Source of the DNA: Ptiloglossa arizonensis
Taxonomy: Eukaryota; Arthropoda; Insecta; Hymenoptera; Colletidae
DNA: 64,000 nt
Assembly (NCBI RefSeq): GCF_051014685.1
Contig: NW_027478419.1
Location: 1,674,001 to 1,738,000 of the forward strand
Direction of reading: 5' to 3'
Under the pieces are notes generated by a model that was not told the DNA's origin, did no database searches, and saw only the letters and a list, made by a program, of their open reading frames with translations. Below are positions 36,276 through 49,589 of this stretch, piece by piece; within the stretch, counting starts at the first letter, position 1; each line of letters begins with the position of its first letter. A program made the translations under genes and the position numbers.

Positions 36276-39200
36276 GTTATTCGTTTCGAGCATCAGAACT
36301 GCGAAAATTTTGAGTTTCTCAAGCGTTTCTTACCCCCAAACTGCCATATCTCGCGAACGGATTGACCAATCCGCAAAATATCTGTTGCATTTGAAAGTAG
36401 AAACTCGCCCGATTACAATGGTATGCGCACTTTTCCCCTGGGCCGTTCTAGTTATTAGTTTCGAGCATCAGAACTGCGAAAATTTTGAGTTTCTCAAGCG
36501 TTTCTTACTTCCAAACTGCCATATCTCGCGAACGCATCGACCAATCCGCAAAATGTCTGTTGCATCTGAAAGTAGAAACTCGCCCGATTACATCGGTATG
36601 CGTACTCTTCCCCTAGGCCGTTCTAGTTATTCGTTTCGAGCATCAGAACTGCAAAAATTTTGAGTTTCTCAAGCGTTTCTTACCTCCAAACTGCCATATC
36701 TCGTGAACGGATTGACCAATCCGCAAAATTTCTGTTGCTTCTGAAAGTAGAAACTCGCCCGATTACAACGGTATGCGTACTTCTCCGCTAGGCCGTTCTA
36801 GTCATTCGTTTCGAGCATCAGAACTGCGAAAATTTTGAGTTTCTCAAGCGTTTCTTACCCCCAAACTGCCACATCTCGCGAACGGATTGCCCAATCCGCA
36901 AAATTTCTGTTGTATCTGAAAGTAGAAACTCGCCCGATTACAACGGTATGTGTAGTTTTCCCCTAGGCCGTTCCAGTTATTCGTTTCGAGCATCAGAACT
37001 GCGAAAATTTTGAGTTTCTCAAGCGTTTCTTACCTCCAAACTGCCATATCTCGCGAACGGATTGACCAATCCGCAAAATTTCTGTTGCATCTGAAAGTAG
37101 AAACTCGCCCGATTACAACGGAGGGTGTAGTTTTCCCCTAGGCCGTTCTAGTTATTCGTTTCGAGCATCAGAACTGCGAAAATTTTGAGTTTCTCAAGCG
37201 TTTCTTACCCCCAAACTGCCATATCTCGCGAACGGATTGACCAATCCGCAAAATTTCTGTTGCATCTGAAAGTAGAAACTCGCCCGATTACAACGGTATG
37301 CGTACTTTCCCCTAGGCCGTACTAGTTACTCGTTTCGAGCATCAGAACTGCGAAAATTTTGAGTTTCTCAAGCGTTTCTTACCTCCAAACTGCCATATCT
37401 CGCGAACGGATTGACCGATCCGCAAAATTTCTGTTGCATCTGAAAGTAGAAACTCGCCCGATTACAACGGTAGGTGTAATTTTCCCCTAGGGCGCCTAGT
37501 TACTCGTTTCGAGCATCAGAACTGCGAAAATTTTGAGTTTCTCAAGCGTTTGTTACCTCCAAACTGCCACATCTCGCAAACGGATTGACCAATCCGCAAA
37601 ATTTCTGTTGCATCTGAAAGTAGAAACTCGCCCGATTACAACGGTATGCGCACTTTTCCCCTAGGCCGTTCTAGTTATTCGTTTCGAGCATCAGAACTGC
37701 GAAAATTTTGAGTTTCTCAAGCGTTTCTTATCTGCAAACTGCCATATCTCGCGAACGGATTGATCAATCCGCATAATTTCTGTTGCATCAGAAAGTAGAA
37801 ACTCGCCCGATTACAACGGTTTGCGCACTTTTCCCCTAGGCCGTTCCAGTTATTCATTTCGAGCATCAGAACTGCGAAAATTTTGAGTTTCTCAAGCGTT
37901 TCTTACCTCCAAACTGCCATATCTCGCGAACGGATTGACCAATCCGGAAAATTTCTGTTGCTTCTGAAAGTAGAAACTCCCCCGATTACAACGGTATGCG
38001 CACTTTTCCCCTAGGCCGTTCTAATTATTCGTTTCGAGCATCAGAACTGCGAAAATTTTGAGTTTCTCAAGCGTTTCTTACCTCCAAACTGCCATATCTC
38101 GCGAACGGATTGACCAATCCGCAAAATTTCTGTTGCTTCTGAAAGTAGAAACTCGCCCGATTACAACGGTATGCGCACTTTTCCCCTAGGCCGTTCTAAT
38201 TATTCGTTTCGAGCATCAGAACTGCGAAAATTTTGAGTTTCTCGAGCGTTTCTTACATCCAAACTGCCATATCTCGCGAACGGAGTGACCAATCCGCAAA
38301 ATTTCTGTTGCATCTGAAAGTAGAAACTCGCCCGATTACATCGGTATGCGTACTTCTCCCCTAGGCCGTTCTAGTTATTTGTTTCGAGCATCAGAACGGC
38401 GAAAATTTTGAGTTTCTCAAGCGTTTCTTACCTCCAAACTGCCACATCTCGCGAACGGATTGACCAATCCGCAAAATTTCTGTTGCATCTGAAAGTAGAA
38501 ACCCGCCCGATTACATCGGCATGCGTACTTTTCCCCTAGGCCGTTCAAGTTATTCGTTTCGAGCATCAGAACTGCGAAAATTTTGAGTTTCTCAAGCGTT
38601 TCTTACCTCCAAACTGCCACATCTTACAAACGGATTGACCAATCCGCAAAATTTCTGTTGCATCTAAAAGTAGAAACTCGCCAAATTACAACGGTGTGCG
38701 TACTTTTCCCCTAGGCCGCTCTAGTTACTCGTTTCGAGCATCAGAACTGCGAAAATTTTGAGTTTCTCAAGCGTTTCTTACCTCCAAACTGCCACATCTC
38801 GCAAACGGATTGACCAATCCGCAAAATTTCTGTTGCATCTGAAAGTAGAAACTCGCCCGATTACAACGGTATGCGCACTTTTCCCCTAGGCCGTTCTAGT
38901 TATTCGTTTCGAGCATCAGAACTGCGAAAATTTTGAGTTTCTCAAGCGTTTCTTATCTGCAAACTGCCATATCTCGCGAACGGATTGATCAATCCGCATA
39001 ATTTCTGTTGCATCTGAAAGTAGAAACTCGCCCGATTACAACGGTTTGCGCACTTTTCCCCTAGGCCGTTCCAGTTATTCATTTCGAGCATCAGAACTGC
39101 GAAAATTTTGAGTTTCTCAAGCGTTTCTTACCTCCAAACTGCCATATCTCGCGAACGGATTGACCAATCCGCAAAATTTCTGTTGCTTCTGAAAGTAGAA

Positions 39201-40254
39201 ACTCGCCCGATTACAACGGTATGCGCACTTTTCCCCTAGGCCGTTCTAATTATTCGTTTCGAGCATCAGAACTGCGAAAATTTTGAGTTTCTCAAGCGTT
39301 TCTTACCTCCAAACTGCCATATCTCGCGAACGGATTGACCAATCCGCAAAATTTCTGTTGCTTCTGAAAGTAGAAACTCGCCCGATTACAACGGTATGCG
39401 CACTTTTCCCCTAGGCCGTTCTAATTATTCGTTTCGAGCATCAGAACTGCGAAAATTTTGAGTTTCTCGAGCGTTTCTTACCTCCAAACTGCCATATCTC
39501 GCGAACGGAGTGACCAATCCGCAAAATTTCTGTTGCATCTGAAAGTAGAAACTCGCCCGATTACATCGGTATGCGTACTTTTCCCCTAGGCCGTTCTAGT
39601 TATTTGTTTCGAGCATCAGAACGGCGAAAATTTTGAGTTTCTCAAGCGTTTCTTACCTCCAAACTGCCACATCTCGCGAACGGATTGACCAATCCGCAAA
39701 ATTTCTGTTGCATCTGAAAGTAGAAACTCGTCCGATTACATCGGCATGCGTACTTTTCCCCTAGGCCGTTCTAGTTATTCGTTTCGAGCATCAGAACTGC
39801 GAAAATTTTGAGTTTCTCAAGCGTTTCTTACCTCCAAACTGCCACATCTCGCAAACGGATTGACCAATCCGCAAAATTTCTGTTGCATCTGAAAGTAGAA
39901 ACTCGCCAAATTACAACGGTGTGCGTACTTTTCCCCTAGGCCGCTCTAGTTACTCGTTTCGAGCATCAGAACTGCGAAAATTTTGAGTTTCTCAAGCGTT
40001 TCTTACCTCCATACTGCCATATCTCGCGAACGGATTGACCAATCCGCAAAATATCTGTTGCATCTGAAAGTAGAAACTCACCCGATTACAACGGTAGGTG
40101 TAGTTTTCCCCTAGGCCGTTCTAGTTATTCGTTTCGAGCATCAGAACTGCGAAAATTTTGAGTTTCTTAAGCGTTTCTTACCTCCAAACTGCCATATCTC
40201 GCGAACGGATTGACCAATCCGCAAAATTTCTGTTGCATCTGAAAGTAGAAACTC
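36276..40254. repeat. 4.5-kb segmental repeat, copy 1
   Basis: It starts at the marker pair (36,310-36,663) and matches the copy at 40,824 at an offset of 4,548 bp up to about 38,955. After one extra monomer it matches again at an offset of 4,373 bp to 40,254. Shared private changes include CGCATCGACC, AAAATGTCTG and TACTCTTCCCC near 36,535-36,610. One private difference is ACTCCCCCGATT near 37,976, where copy 2 has ACTCGCCCG. Confidence 0.82.
37553..40010. repeat. Seven-monomer tandem duplication inside the segmental repeat
   Basis: About 37,553-38,777 recurs at about 38,778-40,002 with an offset of 1,225 bp, exactly seven monomers. TTTGCGC is at 37,820 and 39,045, and CACATCTCGC follows AAACTGC at 37,561 and 38,786. 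The second round differs by point changes, such as CGTCCGATT near 39,729. Confidence 0.75.
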
Positions 40255-40823
40255 GCCCGATTACAACGGTGTGCGTACTTTTCCCCTAGGCCGCTCTAGT
40301 TACTCGTTTCGAGCATCAGAACTGCGAAAATTTTGAGTTTCTCAAGCGTTTCTTACCTCCAAACTGCCATATCTCGCGAACGGATTGACCAATCCGCAAA
40401 ATATCTGTTGCATCTGAAAGTAGAAACTCACCCGATTACAACGGTAGGTGTAGTTTTCCCCTAGGCCGTTCTAGTTATTCGTTTCGAGCATCAGAACTGC
40501 GAAAATTTTGAGTTTCTTAAGCGTTTCTTACCTCCAAACTGCCATATCTCGCGAACGGATTGACCAATCCGCAAAATTTCTGTTGCATCTGAAAGTAGAA
40601 ACTCGCCCGATTACAACGGTATGCGCACTTTTCCCCTAGGCCGTTCTAATTATTCGTTTCGAGCATCAGAACTGCGAAAATTTTGAGTTTCTCGAGCGTT
40701 TCTTACCTCCAAACTGCCATATCTCGCGAACGGAGTGACCAATCCGCAAAATTTCTGTTGCATTTGAAAGTAGAAACTCGCCCGATTACAACGGTATGCG
40801 CACTTTTCCCCTAGGCCGTTCTA

Positions 40824-43800
40824 ATTATTCGTTTCGAGCATCAGAACTGCGAAAATTTTGAGTTTCTCAAGCGTTTCTTACCCCCAAACTGCCATATCTC
40901 GCGAACGGATTGACCAATCCGCAAAATATCTGTTGCATTTGAAAGTAGAAACTCGCCCGATTACAATGGTATGCGCACTTTTCCCCTGGGCCGTTCTAGT
41001 TATTAGTTTCGAGCATCAGAACTGCGAAAATTTTGAGTTTCTCAAGCGTTTCTTACTTCCAAACTGCCATATCTCGCGAACGCATCGACCAATCCGCAAA
41101 ATGTCTGTTGCATCTGAAAGTAGAAACTCGCCCGATTACATCGGTATGCGTACTCTTCCCCTAGGCCGTTCTAGTTATTCGTTTCGAGCATCAGAACTGC
41201 AAAAATTTTGAGTTTCTCAAGCGTTTCTTACCTCCAAACTGCCATATCTCGTGAACGGATTGACCAATCCGCAAAATTTCTGTTGCTTCTGAAAGTAGAA
41301 ACTCGCCCGATTACAACGGTATGCGTACTTCTCCGCTAGGCCGTTCTAGTCATTCGTTTCGAGCATCAGAACTGCGAAAATTTTGAGTTTCTCAAGCGTT
41401 TCTTACCCCCAAACTGCCACATCTCGCGAACGGATTGCCCAATCCGCAAAATTTCTGTTGTATCTGAAAGTAGAAACTCGCCCGATTACAACGGTATGTG
41501 TAGTTTTCCCCTAGGCCGTTCCAGTTATTCGTTTCGAGCATCAGAACTGCGAAAATTTTGAGTTTCTCAAGCGTTTCTTACCTCCAAACTGCCATATCTC
41601 GCGAACGGATTGACCAATCCGCAAAATTTCTGTTGCATCTGAAAGTAGAAACTCGCCCGATTACAACGGAGGGTGTAGTTTTCCCCTAGGCCGTTCTAGT
41701 TATTCGTTTCGAGCATCAGAACTGCGAAAATTTTGAGTTTCTCAAGCGTTTCTTACCCCCAAACTGCCATATCTCGCGAACGGATTGACCAATCCGCAAA
41801 ATTTCTGTTGCATCTGAAAGTAGAAACTCGCCCGATTACAACGGTATGCGTACTTTCCCCTAGGCCGTACTAGTTACTCGTTTCGAGCATCAGAACTGCG
41901 AAAATTTTGAGTTTCTCAAGCGTTTCTTACCTCCAAACTGCCATATCTCGCGAACGGATTGACCGATCCGCAAAATTTCTGTTGCATCTGAAAGTAGAAA
42001 CTCGCCCGATTACAACGGTAGGTGTAATTTTCCCCTAGGGCGCCTAGTTACTCGTTTCGAGCATCAGAACTGCGAAAATTTTGAGTTTCTCAAGCGTTTG
42101 TTACCTCCAAACTGCCACATCTCGCAAACGGATTGACCAATCCGCAAAATTTCTGTTGCATCTGAAAGTAGAAACTCGCCCGATTACAACGGTATGCGCA
42201 CTTTTCCCCTAGGCCGTTCTAGTTATTCGTTTCGAGCATCAGAACTGCGAAAATTTTGAGTTTCTCAAGCGTTTCTTATCTGCAAACTGCCATATCTCGC
42301 GAACGGATTGATCAATCCGCATAATTTCTGTTGCATCAGAAAGTAGAAACTCGCCCGATTACAACGGTTTGCGCACTTTTCCCCTAGGCCGTTCCAGTTA
42401 TTCATTTCGAGCATCAGAACTGCGAAAATTTTGAGTTTCTCAAGCGTTTCTTACCTCCAAACTGCCATATCTCGCGAACGGATTGACCAATCCGGAAAAT
42501 TTCTGTTGCTTCTGAAAGTAGAAACTCGCCCGATTACAACGGTATGCGCACTTTTCCCCTAGGCCGTTCTAATTATTCGTTTCGAGCATCAGAACTGCGA
42601 AAATTTTGAGTTTCTCAAGCGTTTCTTACCTCCAAACTGCCATATCTCGCGAACGGATTGACCAATCCGCAAAATTTCTGTTGCTTCTGAAAGTAGAAAC
42701 TCGCCCGATTACAACGGTATGCGCACTTTTCCCCTAGGCCGTTCTAATTATTCGTTTCGAGCATCAGAACTGCGAAAATTTTGAGTTTCTCGAGCGTTTC
42801 TTACATCCAAACTGCCATATCTCGCGAACGGAGTGACCAATCCGCAAAATTTCTGTTGCATCTGAAAGTAGAAACTCGCCCGATTACATCGGTATGCGTA
42901 CTTTTCCCCTAGGCCGTTCTAGTTATTTGTTTCGAGCATCAGAACGGCGAAAATTTTGAGTTTCTCAAGCGTTTCTTACCTCCAAACTGCCACATCTCGC
43001 GAACGGATTGACCAATCCGCAAAATTTCTGTTGCATCTGAAAGTAGAAACCCGCCCGATTACATCGGCATGCGTACTTTTCCCCTAGGCCGTTCAAGTTA
43101 TTCGTTTCGAGCATCAGAACTGCGAAAATTTTGAGTTTCTCAAGCGTTTCTTACCTCCAAACTGCCACATCTTACAAACGGATTGACCAATCCGCAAAAT
43201 TTCTGTTGCATCTAAAAGTAGAAACTCGCCAAATTACAACGGTGTGCGTACTTTTCCCCTAGGCCGCTCTAGTTACTCGTTTCGAGCATCAGAACTGCGA
43301 AAATTTTGAGTTTCTCAAGCGTTTCTTACCTCCAAACTGCCACATCTCGCAAACGGATTGACCAATCCGCAAAATTTCTGTTGCATCTGAAAGTAGAAAC
43401 TCGCCCGATTACAACGGTATGCGCACTTTTCCCCTAGGCCGTTCTAGTTATTCGTTTCGAGCATCAGAACTGCGAAAATTTTGAGTTTCTCAAGCGTTTC
43501 TTACCTCCAAACTGCCATATCTCGCGAACGGATTGACCAATCCGCAAAATTTCTGTTGCTTCTGAAAGTAGAAACTCGCCCGATTACAACGGTATGCGCA
43601 CTTTTCCCCTAGGCCGTTCTAATTATTCGTTTCGAGCATCAGAACTGCGAAAATTTTGAGTTTCTCAAGCGTTTCTTACCTCCAAACTGCCATATCTCGC
43701 GAACGGATTGACCAATCCGCAAAATTTCTGTTGCTTCTGAAAGTAGAAACTCGCCCGATTACAACGGTATGCGCACTTTTCCCCTAGGCCGTTCTAATTA

Positions 43801-44627
43801 TTCGTTTCGAGCATCAGAACTGCGAAAATTTTGAGTTTCTCGAGCGTTTCTTACCTCCAAACTGCCATATCTCGCGAACGGAGTGACCAATCCGCAAAAT
43901 TTCTGTTGCATCTGAAAGTAGAAACTCGCCCGATTACATCGGTATGCGTACTTTTCCCCTAGGCCGTTCTAGTTATTTGTTTCGAGCATCAGAACGGCGA
44001 AAATTTTGAGTTTCTCAAGCGTTTCTTACCTCCAAACTGCCACATCTCGCGAACGGATTGACCAATCCGCAAAATTTCTGTTGCATCTGAAAGTAGAAAC
44101 TCGTCCGATTACATCGGCATGCGTACTTTTCCCCTAGGCCGTTCTAGTTATTCGTTTCGAGCATCAGAACTGCGAAAATTTTGAGTTTCTCAAGCGTTTC
44201 TTACCTCCAAACTGCCACATCTCGCAAACGGATTGACCAATCCGCAAAATTTCTGTTGCATCTGAAAGTAGAAACTCGCCAAATTACAACGGTGTGCGTA
44301 CTTTTCCCCTAGGCCGCTCTAGTTACTCGTTTCGAGCATCAGAACTGCGAAAATTTTGAGTTTCTCAAGCGTTTCTTACCTCCATACTGCCATATCTCGC
44401 GAACGGATTGACCAATCCGCAAAATATCTGTTGCATCTGAAAGTAGAAACTCACCCGATTACAACGGTAGGTGTAGTTTTCCCCTAGGCCGTTCTAGTTA
44501 TTCGTTTCGAGCATCAGAACTGCGAAAATTTTGAGTTTCTTAAGCGTTTCTTACCTCCAAACTGCCATATCTCGCGAACGGATTGACCAATCCGCAAAAT
44601 TTCTGTTGCATCTGAAAGTAGAAACTC
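40824..44627. repeat. 4.5-kb segmental repeat, copy 2 (one monomer shorter)
   Basis: This is the second copy of 36,276-40,254. It lacks the monomer at 38,955-39,129 (the CTTATCTGC / GCATAATTT / TTTGCGCAC type); the joint is near 43,503. The two offsets differ by exactly 175 bp, so the loss kept register. Agreement ends at about 44,628, where CACCCGATTACAAAGG is found. Confidence 0.82.
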
Positions 44628-47489
44628 ACCCGATTACAAAGGTAGGTGTAGTTTTCCCCTAGGCCGTTCTAGTTATTCGTTTCGAGCATCAGAACTGCGA
44701 AAATTTTGAGTTTCTCAAGCGTTTCTTACCTCCAAACTGCCATATCTCGCGAACAGATTGACCAATCCCCAAAATTTCTGTTGCATCTGAAAGTAGAAAC
44801 TCGCCCGATTACATCGGTATGCGTACTTTTCCCCTAGGCCGTTCCAGTTATTCGTTTCGAGCATCAGAACTGCGAAAATCTTGAGTTTCTCAAGCGTTTC
44901 TTACCTCCAAACTGCCACATCTCGCAAACAGATTGACCAATCCCCAAAATTTCTGTTGCATCTGAAAGTAGAAACTCGCCCGATTACATCGGTATGCGTA
45001 CTTTTCCCCTAGGCCGTTCTAGTTATTCGTTTCGAGCATCAGAACTGCGAAAATTTTGAGTTTCTCAAGCGTTTCTTACCTCCAAACTGCCATATCTCGC
45101 GAACGGATTGACCAATCCGCAAAATTTCTGTTGCATCTGAAAGTAGAAACTCGCCCGATTACAACGGTGTGCGTACTTTTCCCCTAGGCCGCTCTAGTTA
45201 CTCGTTTCGAGCATCAGAACTGCGAAAATTTTGTGTTTCTCAAGCGTTTCTTATCTCCAAACAGCCATATCTCGCGAACGGATTGATCAATCCGCAAAAT
45301 TTCTGTTGCATCTGAAAGTAGAAACTCGCCCGATTACAACGGTATGCGCACTTTTCCCCTAGGCCGTTCTAGTTATTCGTGTCGAGCATCAGAACTGCGA
45401 AAATTTTGAGTTTCTCAAGCGTTTCTTACCTCCAAACTGCCATATCTCGCGAACGGATTGACCAATCCGCAAAATTTCTGTTGCTTCTGAAAGTAGAAAC
45501 TCGCCCGATTACAACGGTATGCGTACTTCTCCGCTAGGCCGTTCTAGTCATTCGTTTCGAGCATCAGAACTGCGAAAATTTTGAGTTTCTCAAGCGTTTC
45601 TTACTTCCAAACTGCCATATCTCGCGAACGGATCGACCAATCCGCAAAATTTCTGTTGCATCTGAAAGTAGAAACTCGCCCGATTACATCGGTATGCGTA
45701 CTTTTCCCCTAGGCCGTTCTAGTTATTCGTTTCGAGCATCAGAACTGCGAAAATTTTGAGTTCCTCAAGCGTTTCTTACATCCAAACTGCCACATCTCGC
45801 AAACGGATTGCCCAATCCGCAAAATTTCTGTTGTATCTGAAAGTAGAAACTCGCCCGATTACAACGGTATGTGTAGTTTTCCCCTAGGCCGTTCCAGTTA
45901 TTCGTTTCGAGCATCAGAACTGCGAAAATTTTGTGTTTCTCAAGCGTTTCTTACCTCCAAACTGCCATATCTCGCGAACGGATTGACCAATCCGCAAAAT
46001 TTCTGTTGCATCTGAAAGTAGAAACTCGCCCGATTACAACGGTATGCGCACTTTTCCCCTAGGCCGTTCTAGTTATTCGTGTCGAGCATCAGAACTGCGA
46101 AAATTTTGAGTTTCTCAAGCGTTTCTTACCTCCAAACTGCCATATCTCGCGAAAGGATTGACCAATCCGCAAAATTTCTGTTACATCTGAAAGTAGAAAA
46201 ACACCCAATTACAACGGTAGGTGCAGTTTTCCCCTAGGCCGTTCTAGTTATTCGTTTCGAGCATCAGAACTGAGAAAATTTTGAGTTTCTCAAGCGTTTC
46301 TTACCCCCAAACTGCCATATCTCGCGAACGGATTGACCAATCCGCAAAATATCTGTTGCATTTGAAAGTAGAAACTCGCCCGATTACAATGGTATGCGCA
46401 CTTTTCCCCTGGGCCGTTCTATTTATTAGTTTCGAGCATCAGAACTGCGAAAATTTTGAGTTTCTCAAGCGTTTCTTACTTCCAAACTGCCATATCTCGC
46501 GAACGGATCGACCAATCCGCAAAATTTCTGTTGCATCTGAAAGTAGAAACTCGCCCGATTACATCTGTATGCGTACTTTTCCCCTAGGCCGTTCTAGTTA
46601 TTCGTTTCGAGCATCAGAACTGCAAAAATTTTGAGTTTCTCAAGCGTTTCTTATCTCCAAACTGCCATATCTCGCGAACGGATTGACCAATCCGCAAAAT
46701 TTCTGTTGCATCTGAAAGTAGAAACTCGCCCGATTACATCGGTATGCGCACTTTTCCCCTAGGCTGTTCTAGATATTCGTTTCGAGCATCAGAACTGCGA
46801 AAATTTTGAGTTTCTCAAGCGTTTCTTACCTCCAAACTGCCATATCTCGCGAACGGATTGACCAATCCGCAAAATTTCTGTTGCTTCTGAAAGTAGAAAC
46901 TCGCCCGATTACATCGGTATGCGTACTTTTCCCCTAGGCCGTTCTAGTTATTCGTTTCGAGCATCAGAACTGCAAAAATTTTGAGTTTCTCAAGCGTTTC
47001 TTACCTCCAAACTGCCATATCTCGCGAACGGATTGACCAATCCGCAAAATTTCTGTTGCTTCTGAAAGTAGAAACTCGCCCGATTACAACGGTATGCGTA
47101 CTTCTCCGCTAGGCCGTTCTAGTCATTCGTTTCGTGCATCAGAACTGCGAAAATTTTGAGTTTCTCAAGCGTTTCTTACCTCCAAACTGCCACATCTCGC
47201 GAACGGATTGCCCAATCCGCAAAATTTCTGTTGTATCTGAAAGTAGAAACTCGCCCGATTACAACGGTATGTGTAGTTTTCCCCTAGGCCGTTCCAGTTA
47301 TTCGTTTCGAGCATCAGAACTGCGAAAATTTTGAGTTTCTCAAGCGTTTCTTATCTCCAAACTGCCATACCTCGCGAACGGATTGATCAATCCGCAAAAT
47401 TTCTGTTGCATCTGAAAGTAGAAACTCGCCCGATTACAACGGTATGCGCACTTTTCCCCTAGGCCGTTCTAGTTATTCGTGTCGAGCAT

Positions 47490-49589
47490 CAGAACTGCGA
47501 AAATTTTGAGTTTCTCAAGCGTTTCTTACCTCCAAACTGCCATATCTCGCGAACGGATTGACCAATCCGCAAAATTTCTGTTGCTTCTGAAAGTAGAAAC
47601 TCGCCCGATTACAACGGTATGCGTACTTCTCCGCTAGGCCGTTCTAGTCATTCGTTTCGAGCATCAGAACTGCGAAAATTTTGAGTTTCTCAAGCGTTTC
47701 TTACTTCCAAACTGCCATATCTCGCGAACGGATCGACCAATCCGCAAAATTTCTGTTGCATCTGAAAGTAGAAACTCGCCCGATTACAACGGTATGTGTA
47801 GTTTTCCCCTAGGCCGTTCCAGTTATTCGTTTCGAGCATCAGAACTGCGAAAATTTTGAGTTTCTCAAGCGTTTCTTACCTCCAAACTGCCATATCTCGC
47901 GAACGGATTGACCAATCCGCAAAATTTCTGTTGCATCTGAAAGTAGAAACTCGCCCGATTACAACGGTATGCGCACTTTTCCCCTAGGCCGTTCTAGTTA
48001 TTCGTGTCGAGCATCAGAACTGCGAAAATTTTGAGTTTCTCAAGCGTTTCTTACCTCCAAACTGCCATATCTCGCGAAAGGATTGACCAATCCGCAAAAT
48101 TTCTGTTACATCTGAAAGTAGAAACTCACCCGATTACAACGGTAGGTGTAGTTTTCCCCTAGGCCGTTCTAGTTATTCGTTTCGAGCATCAGAACTGCGA
48201 AAATTTTGAGTTTCTCAAGCGTTTCTTACCCCCAAACTGCCATATCTCGCGAACGGATTGACCAATCCGCAAAATATCTGTTGCATTTGAAAGTAGAAAC
48301 TCGCCCGATTACAATGGTATGCGCACTTTTCCCCTGGGCCGTTCTATTTATTAGTTTCGAGCATCAGAACTGCGAAAATTTTGAGTTTCTCAAGCGTTTC
48401 TTACTTCCAAACTGCCATATCTCGCGAACGGATCGACCAATCCGCAAAATTTCTGTTGCATCTGAAAGTAGAAACTCGCCCGATTACATCGGTATGCGTA
48501 CTTTTCCCCTAGGCCGTTCTAGTTATTCGTTTCGAGCATCAGAACTGCAAAAATTTTGAGTTTCTCAAGCGTTTCTTATCTCCAAACTGCCATATCTCGC
48601 GAACGGATTGACCAATCCGCAAAATTTCTGTTGCATCTGAAAGTAGAAACTCGCCCGATTACATCGGTATGCGCACTTTTCCCCTAGGCTGTTCTAGATA
48701 TTCGTTTCGAGCATCAGAACTGCGAAAATTTTGAGTTTCTCAAGCGTTTCTTATCTCCAAACTGCCATATCTCGCGAACGGATTGACCAATCCGCAAAAT
48801 TTCTGTTGCTTCTGAAAGTAGAAACTCGCCCGATTACATCGGTATGCGTACTTTTCCCCTAAGCCGTTCTAGTTATTCGTTTCGAGCATCAGAACTGCAA
48901 AAATTTTGAGTTTCTCAAGCGTTTCTTACCTCCAAACTGCCATATCTCGCGAACGGATTGACCAATCCGCAAAATTTCTGTTGCTTCTGAAAGTAGAAAC
49001 TCGCCCGATTACAACGGTATGCGTACTTCTCCGCTAGGCCGTTCTAGTCATTCGTTTCGAGCATCAGAACTGCGAAAATTTTGAGTTTCTCAAGCGTTTC
49101 TTACCTCCAAACTGCCACATCTCGCGAACGGATTGCCCAATCCGCAAAATTTCTGTTGTATCTGAAAGTAGAAACTCGCCCGATTACAACGGTATGTGTA
49201 GTTTTCCCCTAGGCCGTTCCAGTTATTCGTTTTGAGCATCAGAACTGCGAAAATTTTGAGTTTCTCAAGCGTTTCTTACCTCCAAACTGCCATATCTCGC
49301 GAACGGATTGACCAATCCGCAAAATTTCTGTTGCATCTGAAAGTAGAAACTCGCCCGATTACAACGGAGGGTGTAGTTTTCCCCTAGGCCGTTCTAGTTA
49401 TTCGTTTCGAGCATCAGAACTGCGAAAATTTTGAGTTTCTCAAGCGTTTCTTATCTGCAAACTGCCATATCTCGCGAACGGATTGATCAATCCGCATAAT
49501 TTCTGTTGCATCTGAAAGTAGAAACTCGCCCGATTACAGCGGTTTGCGCACTTTTCCCCTAGGCCGTTCCAGTTATTCATTTCGAGCAT
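47490..49589. repeat. 12-monomer higher-order unit, copy 1 (2,100 bp)
   Basis: Compared row by row with the sequence 2,100 bp downstream, I saw agreement from about 47,490 to 49,723, with only two differences: CTTATCTGC against CTTATCTTC near 49,456, and ATTACAGCGG against ATTACAACGG near 49,538. The unit contains the marker pair at 48,206-48,559. Confidence 0.88.

Larger units (their letters stand above)
35821..44627. repeat. Domain C1: segmental duplication region
   Basis: A short lead-in (35,821 to about 36,275) is followed by two copies of a roughly 4.5 kb block. Characteristic monomers are CTTCTGAAAGTAG with CCGTTCTAATTATTCG, TTTCTCGAGCG, CGGAGTGACC, AGAACGGCG and TCTTACAAACGG. This is the last part of the window that contains 174-bp monomers. 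Confidence 0.75.
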
